A stretch of DNA of 64,000 nucleotides from Bradyrhizobium sp. B097 (GTDB taxonomy: Bacteria; Pseudomonadota; Alphaproteobacteria; Rhizobiales; Xanthobacteraceae). Shown piece by piece: positions 58,155 to 64,000 of this stretch. Numbering within the stretch: position 1 is the first letter of the stretch; each line of letters opens with the position of its first letter. Location of the stretch: the NCBI RefSeq assembly GCF_038957035.1, contig NZ_CP152412.1:2228501-2292500 (forward strand), read 5' to 3'. The notes beneath the pieces are model-generated. The model did not search any database. It was not told where the DNA came from and saw nothing but the letters and a program-made list of their open reading frames with translations. A program made the position numbers and the translations under genes.

Positions 58155-58898
58155 TTAGCCGATAGGCTTGCCCTGACCGATGGTGCGCGCCGCGATCCCC
58201 GGCTTCAGCCGCCAGTCCTCGCCGAAATCCGCGAGCGGATGGAAGAACAGTGGCTCGGTGGTCTCGAGCTGGCGCAGCCTCTTGGCATAGTCGTCGAGAT
58301 AGCGGTGCCGTGTCGCCTCGTCGACGAAATTCACCGAATACGACACGAAGGGTGGCAGCACCTTGCAGCCGGCATAGGCCAGCATGCCGTTCTGGATCGG
58401 CCACAGCACCACGTCGAGCGCACCGACCAGCCCATCGGGCGCGCACATGCCAGGATAGGCGGCGGTCGAGGTCACGATCATGGCCCGGCGGCCGGCGAGG
58501 CCGCCGGTATCGTAACGGCGACCGGCGCCATAGACCGTGCCGTTGACGAACACGCGGTCGATCCAGCCTTTCATGATGGCGGGGACAGAGAACCACCACA
58601 GCGGAAACTGCAGGATCAGGAGGTCGCACCACAACAGTTTCTCGATCTCGCCGACGATGTCGCCGCTGAGCGAGTCCTGTTGCAGATTGTGCTTCTGCTC
58701 GCGGTCATACTGCAGCCGATCGGGAAACCGCCGCTCGCCAAAGTCCTCAGCGGTCGCGACCGGGTTGAAGCGCATGGCGTAGAGATCGGAGATCCGGACC
58801 GTGTGCCCGAGCGCGGTCAGCTCCGCCACCGACCGCGCCAGCAGCGCAGCGTTGAACGACTGCGCCTCCTGATGGGCAAAGACGATCAGGACCCTCAT
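58155..58898 (-). CDS. NAD(P)H dehydrogenase (quinone), NQO1/MdaB-like flavodoxin fold
   Basis: The 247-residue flavoprotein opens MRVLIVFAHQEAQSFNAALL, then FPLWWFSVPAIMKGWIDRVFVNGTVYG and GRRAMIVTSTAAYPG, the landmarks of the NQO1/NQO2 family of two-electron quinone reductases. It would protect against quinones formed in aromatic metabolism. It follows the small 57,824 gene in convergent orientation. Confidence 0.9.
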   Translation of the reverse strand: MRVLIVFAHQEAQSFNAALLARSVAELTALGHTVRISDLYAMRFNPVATAEDFGERRFPDRLQYDREQKHNLQQDSLSGDIVGEIEKLLWCDLLILQFPLWWFSVPAIMKGWIDRVFVNGTVYGAGRRYDTGGLAGRRAMIVTSTAAYPGMCAPDGLVGALDVVLWPIQNGMLAYAGCKVLPPFVSYSVNFVDEATRHRYLDDYAKRLRQLETTEPLFFHPLADFGEDWRLKPGIAARTIGQGKPIG

Positions 58899-58948
58899 CT
58901 TCTCACTTCACCGATTCTGATGCTCAACATTGCCGCAACGGCGCTCTG

Positions 58949-59085
58949 CTCCCTTTCCCGCTTGCGGGGGAGGGCTGGGGTGGGGGTATCTCCGCAGGAG
59001 ACACTCATTGTGAGGAGAGAGCCCCCACCCGTATCGCATCTTCGATGCGATACGACCTCCCCCGCAAGCGGGAGAGGTGGGGGGA
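58949..59085. repeat. Dispersed repeat with long arms and inner hairpin
   Basis: CTTTCCCGCTTGCGGGGGAGG is repeated as its near-perfect reverse complement CCTCCCCCGCAAGCGGGAGAGG at 59056-59077. At the centre, CGTATCGCATC-TTC-GATGCGATACG (59030-59054) is a perfect 11-bp hairpin. The form matches the GGGGAG-type repeats frequent in Bradyrhizobium intergenic DNA. Confidence 0.75.
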
Positions 59086-59100
59086 GTTCGCGGAAGCGGC

Positions 59101-60261
59101 TCATTGCACCGGCTTGAAGCTGAGTGTCGCCGTATCGGCCTGCATGATCTGCAGCTTCTGGTTGGAGAAGCGGACGCCGGGGCCGAAGCTGATTGGCGCC
59201 ATCACGCCGGTCTCGACATTCCTGGTCTTCTCCAGCTCCGCGATGGTGCAGGCCCAGGTCGGTTGCTTGCCGCAGCGCTCGATCGCCGCGATCAGCACCT
59301 TCGCGGCGGCATAGCCGGTCATGGTGTAGCGATTGATGCCCTTGAACTCGGCCTCCGACACCAGCGGCTTGGCCTTCTCCAGAAATGCCTTGCCGGCTTC
59401 GCCCGCGAACGGCTCGACATAGTCGACCGCATAGATGCCGTCGCCGGCCGGGCCCATCAGCTTCAGCACCGGTTCGATGCGGCCGGGCCAGAAGATGCCG
59501 GTCACCGGCTTGATGCTGAGCTTCTCGAGCTCCTTCATCATCGCGATGTTCTCGCTGATGATGCCGCCGGCCAGGAAGACTTCGGCGCCGGAATCCTTCA
59601 GCTGCAGCATGTCGGACGAGAAGTCCTGCTGGCCCTTCTTGTAGTTGCCGCTGTAGACGACGTTCAGCTTCTTGGCCTTGACGACGGTATCGAAGCCGTC
59701 GCGCACGGTGATGCCGTAATCGTCATCCTGGGTGATCAGGCCCCATTTCTTGCCGGGGTTCTTGTCGGCCAGGAAGTTGACGAGGTGGATGATGCCTTCC
59801 TCGTAGGATTGCCCGACCACGAACACGTTCTTGCGCGGCGGCTCCCACAGGAATTTCACCGGCGCGACGTCGATCACGCTCGGGATGCCGGACTTCTCCA
59901 GCACCGGCATCACAGCGATCGACTGGCCCGAGCCGGAGATGCCGATCATTGCGAACACCTTGTCGACGTCGATGACCTTCTTGACGCCCTGGATGGTGCG
60001 TGCGGTGACGTAACCGTCGTCCTCCAGCACGTACTTGATCTTGCGGCCGTTGATGCCGCCGGCGGCATTGGCTTCTGCGATCGCGATCTTGTGGCCGATC
60101 GAGGCCGCGACGCCGAGCAGCGCCGGCGGTCCGGTCAGGGGCTCGACGTCACCGATCAGGATCTCGGTGTCGGTGATACCAGGGTCGGCGGCAGCAGCGG
60201 GACCGATGGCAAGGCAGGCTGTCGAGAGCAGCAGCGAGGCCGCCGCCAGATGTCTGATCAT
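59101..60261 (-). CDS. Liv-type ABC transporter substrate-binding protein
   Basis: The 386-residue protein has a signal peptide (MIRHLAAASLLLSTACLAIGP.., cleavage near AAA, residue 25). The Peripla_BP_6 pattern follows: GITDTEILIGDVEPLTGPPALLG, ANAAGGINGRKIKYVLEDDGY, VFAMIGISGSGQSIAVMPVLEKSGIP, LQLKDSGAEVFLAGG. It is first in line with the LivM and LivH genes upstream on the same strand. The acyl-CoA ligase in the operon suggests a carboxylic or aromatic acid as cargo rather than an amino acid. GGAGGAGACA precedes ATG 60261. Confidence 0.92.
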   Translation of the reverse strand: MIRHLAAASLLLSTACLAIGPAAAADPGITDTEILIGDVEPLTGPPALLGVAASIGHKIAIAEANAAGGINGRKIKYVLEDDGYVTARTIQGVKKVIDVDKVFAMIGISGSGQSIAVMPVLEKSGIPSVIDVAPVKFLWEPPRKNVFVVGQSYEEGIIHLVNFLADKNPGKKWGLITQDDDYGITVRDGFDTVVKAKKLNVVYSGNYKKGQQDFSSDMLQLKDSGAEVFLAGGIISENIAMMKELEKLSIKPVTGIFWPGRIEPVLKLMGPAGDGIYAVDYVEPFAGEAGKAFLEKAKPLVSEAEFKGINRYTMTGYAAAKVLIAAIERCGKQPTWACTIAELEKTRNVETGVMAPISFGPGVRFSNQKLQIMQADTATLSFKPVQ

Positions 60262-60295
60262 TGTCTCCTCCTCATGGTGTGCGTCTTTTTTTTGG

Positions 60296-61342
60296 TTAGT
60301 AGCGCAGCGGCCAGTGCACCCAGGTCCGCTTGATGTCGTGCCAGGCGCCGACCAGCCCCCTCGGCTGGAAGCGCAGGAACAGGATGATGACGAGGCCATA
60401 GAGCATGCTCTTCAGCTCCTGCGCACCGGTCGTGAAGGTCGCGTCCATCTGCGCGCTGAACAGGCTGAAGAGGAGCCTGGTCGCTTCCGGCAGCAGCACG
60501 ATCAGGACGGTGCCGAGCACGGCGCCGAGCGCCGAACCGAGCCCGCCGACGATAAGGATCGCCAGCGCCTCGATCGAGAGCAGGAACGGAAAGCCTTCGA
60601 CGCTGACAAAGGAGAGGTAGATGCCATAGAGCGCCCCGGCGATTCCGGTGATGAAGGCCGATGTGACGAAGGCGAACAGCTTGTAGGCATGCAGGTTGAT
60701 CCCCATGACGCGGGCCGCGGTGTCGTTGTCCCTGATCGCGACGAAGGCGCGGCCGACCCGGCTGCGGCGGATATTGAGAGTGGCGAATAGCGTCAAGGCT
60801 GCAAAGGCGAGGCAGAGATAGGTGAAGGCGGCGTCACTGTCGAAGCTGATGCCGAGGATCTCGGGCCGCTGCACCTGAATGCCGCGGGCGCCATTGGTGA
60901 GCCAGCGCATCTCGAGGATCACGGTGTTGATAATGAAGGAGAAGGCGAGCGTGGTGATGGCGAGATAGAGCCCCTTGAGCCGCAGCGACGGCGCGCCGAC
61001 GATCAGGCTGGCGAGCGCCGGCACCACGCCGGCGCCGAGGAAGCCGACCAGCGGCGGCATGTGGTACTTCGAGACCAGCACCGCGTAGGCATAGGCGCCG
61101 GTGACCAGGAAGCCGACATGGCCGAGCGAGATCAGGCCGGTGTAGCCGGTCAGGATGTTGAGCCCGAGCGCGCCGGTCACCGTGATCAGGATGATCATCA
61201 GGAACGACAGCGCGTAGGAATTCAGCAGATGAGGCGCTGCGATCAGCGCTAGCAGCAGCACGGCCGACCATAGCCACACCGGCGGGGAATCGACCAGCGC
61301 GACCAGTTCGCCATAGCTCTGCATGTAATCACCGGTGCGCAT
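60296..61342 (-). CDS. livM: Liv-type ABC permease, LivM-like
   Basis: In this 348-residue permease with about nine hydrophobic segments, GLNILTGYTGLISLGHVGFLVTGAYAYAVL is the LivM landmark, and VVNxx-type IILEMRWLTNGARGIQVQRPEI and ILIVGGLGSALGAVLGTVLIV follow. The start ATG at 61342 shares a base with the LivH stop codon, so the two permeases are translationally coupled and form the heterodimeric channel. Confidence 0.92.
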   Translation of the reverse strand: MRTGDYMQSYGELVALVDSPPVWLWSAVLLLALIAAPHLLNSYALSFLMIILITVTGALGLNILTGYTGLISLGHVGFLVTGAYAYAVLVSKYHMPPLVGFLGAGVVPALASLIVGAPSLRLKGLYLAITTLAFSFIINTVILEMRWLTNGARGIQVQRPEILGISFDSDAAFTYLCLAFAALTLFATLNIRRSRVGRAFVAIRDNDTAARVMGINLHAYKLFAFVTSAFITGIAGALYGIYLSFVSVEGFPFLLSIEALAILIVGGLGSALGAVLGTVLIVLLPEATRLLFSLFSAQMDATFTTGAQELKSMLYGLVIILFLRFQPRGLVGAWHDIKRTWVHWPLRY

Positions 61343-62214
61343 CAGACCCTCTCGATGTCGCGTTCGCCGAAGATGCCGAACGGGCGGATCATCAGCACGA
61401 CGATGATCATGGCGAAGCCCGCGACCTCCTTCATGCCGGAGCCGACATAACCGCCCGCCAGGTTTTCCGTGATGCCGATCAGGAGGCCGCCGAGACCGGA
61501 GCCGAGCACCGCATCGAGGCCGCCCAGGATCGTGGCCGGAAACGCCTTCAGCCCGAGCTGGAACATCGCTGGCGACAGGTCGTAGGACAGCGCGAAGAAC
61601 ACGCCGCCGATGCCGGCGATCACCGACGACGCGGCCCAGGCCAGCGCATGGACCTTTGTGGCGCTGATGCCCATCAACAGCGCGGTGCGATCGTCGGCCG
61701 CGACCGCGCGCATCGCGACGCCGACCTTGCTGTAGCGGAAGAACGCCCAGATCGCGGCCAGTAGCGCCAGCAGCGTGACGATGACGGCGATTTGCCCGGT
61801 GCGCACGCCGATGCCGCCGAGATGCACGATGCCGCGGCCCATGCCGATATCGAGGCCGTGCGGGTAAGCGTCCCAGATGAAGTTGATCGCCGAACGCAGG
61901 ATCACGGCGAGCCCGATCGTGACCATCACGGTCGCGAACACCGGCTCGCCCAGCATCGGCCGCATCACCAGGCGCTCGATGACGAGGCCGAGCAGCACCG
62001 CGGCGAGGATCGCGCCCACCGCGACGACGAACACATTGCCGCTGACCGTGGTCGAGATGGTCCAGGCGATATAGGCCGTGATCATGGTCATCTCGCCCTG
62101 CGCGAAATTGACCAGTCCGGTGGATTTGTAGATCACCGCAAAGCCCATCGCGATCAGGCCGTAGATTGCGCCGATCGCCAGCCCCGAGATCAGCAGCTGG
62201 ATCAGATACTGCAT
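61342..62214 (-). CDS. livH: Liv-type ABC permease, LivH-like
   Basis: This 290-residue permease with the LivH landmark YGLIAMGFAVIYKSTGLVNFAQGEMTMITAYIAW also has ERLVMRPMLGEPVFATVMVTIGLAVILRS and PAMFQLGLKAFPATILGGLDAVLGSGLGG. It lies directly after the CoA ligase gene with no gap and before livM. LivG and LivF are not in the window and may lie beyond its right edge or be supplied by another locus. Confidence 0.92.
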   Translation of the reverse strand: MQYLIQLLISGLAIGAIYGLIAMGFAVIYKSTGLVNFAQGEMTMITAYIAWTISTTVSGNVFVVAVGAILAAVLLGLVIERLVMRPMLGEPVFATVMVTIGLAVILRSAINFIWDAYPHGLDIGMGRGIVHLGGIGVRTGQIAVIVTLLALLAAIWAFFRYSKVGVAMRAVAADDRTALLMGISATKVHALAWAASSVIAGIGGVFFALSYDLSPAMFQLGLKAFPATILGGLDAVLGSGLGGLLIGITENLAGGYVGSGMKEVAGFAMIIVVLMIRPFGIFGERDIERV

Positions 62215-64000
62215 TCAGCCCTCCGCCTGGTAGATGATGGCGAGCTCGCGCGCGAATTTCTTCTCGATCATGGCGCGACGCACCTTCTGCGTTGCGGTGA
62301 GCTCGCCGTCGTCATGATCGAGCTCCTTCTCGAGGATGGCGAAGCGCCTGATATTCTCGACCCGGGCGAAGCGCTTGTTGGTCTCGCCCACGATGCGCTC
62401 GACCAGCTCGTGCACTTCGGGCAGCTGCGACAGCGACTTGTAATTGGTGTAGGCCAACGCCCGATCGCGCGCCCAGCGGCCGACATTGTCGTAATCGACC
62501 TGGACGATGGCGCCGAGGTACTTTTTAGCCTCGCCGACCACGATCGCTTCCTTGATGAATTCGGAATCCTTCAGCGCATTCTCGATCTCCGACGGGGCGA
62601 TGTTCTTGCCGCCGGCGGTGATGATGATCGCCTTCTTGCGGTCGACCACCGCGATCTCGCCGTTGTCTGTTATCTCGATGATGTCGCCGGTGCGCAGCCA
62701 GCCGCCTTGCTCCAGCGAGGCGGTCGAGGCCTTCTCGTCGAGGAAGTAGCCCTTGAAGACGCCGGGGTTGCGCAGCAGGATCTCGCCGTCGCTGTCGAGT
62801 TTCCATTCGGTCTGCGGCAACGGCACGCCGCAGCCCCCGATCCGGTGGTGGCTTTCGGTCTGGATGAAGGCGACGCCGCCGCTTTCGGTCAGCCCATAGC
62901 CCTGCGACACCGGACGGCCGATGATGTCGAAGAAGCGCAACGTCTCCGGCGAGATCGAGGCGCCGGCGCACAGCCGGTGCCGGCTGTAAGCGAAGCCGAG
63001 ATGGCGCTGCAGATTGCGGAACATCAGGAGATAGAGCAGCCCGTAGGCGGCACGATCGAGCCAGCCTTCCTTGCCGGCCTGCCGGCGATCGGACAGCGTG
63101 CGGCCCCAGGCGAGGCAGGCCTTGGTGAAGCCCTGCCGCAGCCGGCCGCTCTCGCCGAGGCGGAACAGAAAGCCCTGCTGCAGCTTCTCGTAGATGCGGG
63201 GCACGCCGACAAAGAACGTTGGCGCGATCTCGCGGATGTTGATTGCGACGGTGTCGATCGATTCGGCAAAGGACACGGTGCCGCCGAGCACGAGATGCGT
63301 CACCGTGCCGTAGCAGCGCTCGGCGACGTGGCACAGCGGCAGATAGCTCACCGCTTCGAACGGCTTGTCCGCAATCCCGACGGTCTTGGCGTAGGCATAG
63401 GCGGCGTAGACGAGATTGCGGTGGGTCAGCATCGCGCCCTTGGGCGGGCCCGTCGTGCCCGAGGTGTAGACGAGGATGCAGACATCGTCCGGCGCGCCCT
63501 GGCTGATCAGGCGATCGAGGGTGGCGTTGGCCTCAGGGTTCGCCTCGGCGTAGGTCTTGCCGCGTTCGCATAGCGCGGCGAACGACATCAGCTCGGACTG
63601 GCGATAATGCCGCAGGCCCTTCATGTCGACGCAGACCATGGCCTCCAGATCCGGCAGGCCGCCATTGTTGGCCATCGCGTCGAGCACCTTGTCGGTCTGC
63701 TCCTGATCGCCGGTGACGACGACCCGGGCGCCCGAATGCTTGACGATATACTGCAGCTCGACCCAGGGATTGGTCGGATAGATGCCGACCGCGACCGCGC
63801 CGATCATCTGGGTACCGAGATCGGCGTAGAACCATTCCGGCGTGTTCTCGCCGGCGATGGCGACCCGGTCGCCCGGCTTGATCTCGAGCGCGAGCAGGCC
63901 GAGCGCGACCGCGCGCGCGGTCTCGTAATAGTGCCGCCAGGAATAGGGATTCCAGATGCCATAATCCTTCTCGCGCAGCGCCAATGCATCGCCATGCATG
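62215..64000 (-). CDS. Long-chain acyl-CoA synthetase (AMP-binding), 5' end outside the window
   Basis: At least 594 residues are visible, with the sequence running into the right edge, so the N-terminus is probably missing. The phosphate-binding loop is LVYTSGTTGPPKGAML; also LPLCHVAERCYGTVTHLVLGG, YGLTESGGVAF, GWLRTGDIIEITDNGEIAVVDRKKAIIITAGGKNIAPSEIE and LTATQKVRRAMIEKKF. This is the bacterial long-chain FadD15-like group. It shares the operon with a Liv transporter, so it probably activates the transported acid. Confidence 0.92.
   Translation of the reverse strand, partial: MHGDALALREKDYGIWNPYSWRHYYETARAVALGLLALEIKPGDRVAIAGENTPEWFYADLGTQMIGAVAVGIYPTNPWVELQYIVKHSGARVVVTGDQEQTDKVLDAMANNGGLPDLEAMVCVDMKGLRHYRQSELMSFAALCERGKTYAEANPEANATLDRLISQGAPDDVCILVYTSGTTGPPKGAMLTHRNLVYAAYAYAKTVGIADKPFEAVSYLPLCHVAERCYGTVTHLVLGGTVSFAESIDTVAINIREIAPTFFVGVPRIYEKLQQGFLFRLGESGRLRQGFTKACLAWGRTLSDRRQAGKEGWLDRAAYGLLYLLMFRNLQRHLGFAYSRHRLCAGASISPETLRFFDIIGRPVSQGYGLTESGGVAFIQTESHHRIGGCGVPLPQTEWKLDSDGEILLRNPGVFKGYFLDEKASTASLEQGGWLRTGDIIEITDNGEIAVVDRKKAIIITAGGKNIAPSEIENALKDSEFIKEAIVVGEAKKYLGAIVQVDYDNVGRWARDRALAYTNYKSLSQLPEVHELVERIVGETNKRFARVENIRRFAILEKELDHDDGELTATQKVRRAMIEKKFARELAIIYQAEG

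Noticed and set aside
61792..63573. 593-codon plus-strand frame opposite livH and the acyl-CoA synthetase
   Set aside because: It spans parts of two well-supported genes on the other strand and has Asp/His/Arg-rich antisense composition.

Overview
The window is high-G+C chromosomal DNA that reads like an alphaproteobacterium of the Bradyrhizobium group. The basis for this is mixed. A perfect Irr/ICE-type iron box (TTTAGAAGCGTTCTAAA) lies upstream of bacterioferritin, a ScfR/RamB-type regulator is divergent from a long-form isocitrate lyase, and several dispersed palindromic repeats resemble those common in Bradyrhizobiaceae genomes. There are many Liv-type ABC transporters and acyl-CoA catabolic genes. 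No phage, plasmid, transposase, CRISPR or rRNA gene was seen. One tRNA gene, tRNA-Pro(CGG), is present.

Layout. Positions 1-13,700 hold mostly single small genes: a YqhA-like membrane protein, a TIR-domain membrane protein, an MltB-type lytic transglycosylase, two paralogous glycine-rich secreted proteins, the iron-storage pair bfd and bfr, an ArsR-type regulator divergent from a SnoaL-like protein, a collagen-like protein, an orphan Fis-type HTH protein, an SDR and a J-domain protein. Positions 14,100-17,700 form a minus-strand housekeeping stretch (NudK, a GNAT, an FAD-linked hydroxyacid dehydrogenase, Sua5), followed by tRNA-Pro. Next comes a cytochrome c/PQQ fusion dehydrogenase (18.1-20.0 kb).

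Positions 20,200-34,600 are one coherent sugar catabolic locus. A CUT2 (RbsABC-like) transporter, a DeoR-type repressor, deoxyribose-phosphate aldolase, an ALDH16-like double-domain aldehyde dehydrogenase, a FucU/RbsD mutarotase, a PfkB sugar kinase and a complete second, CUT1-type ABC transporter sit together. The enzymes spell out uptake, mutarotation, phosphorylation, aldol cleavage to acetaldehyde plus glyceraldehyde-3-phosphate, and acetaldehyde oxidation. The inferred substrate is therefore 2-deoxy-D-ribose or a related deoxysugar. A 14-bp motif, GTTRCAAWAATAAC, occurs in both promoter regions and is the likely DeoR operator. A 16-codon leader ORF with a strong ribosome binding site precedes deoC.

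Positions 34,900-40,200 hold serA behind a possibly structured leader, then scfR divergent from aceA (glyoxylate shunt), then a DUF4269 protein. Positions 40,200-44,900 hold a minus-strand iron-uptake operon: TonB receptor, ferric-iron binding protein and PepSY membrane protein, preceded by ICE-like boxes. Positions 45,500-58,900 are a catabolic island organised around a divergent promoter near 48.9 kb and a second promoter near 52.25 kb. It encodes a Liv-type binding protein, a thioesterase, an acyl-CoA ligase, an APH-like kinase, a two-subunit Rieske oxygenase, an enoyl-CoA hydratase, an SDR, an esterase and an acyl-CoA dehydrogenase. This looks like CoA-dependent degradation of an unidentified cyclic or aromatic acid. 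The window ends in a Liv permease operon (59.1-64.0 kb) whose acyl-CoA ligase runs off the right edge.

Functions are assigned by reading motifs and by family knowledge. No database search was run.
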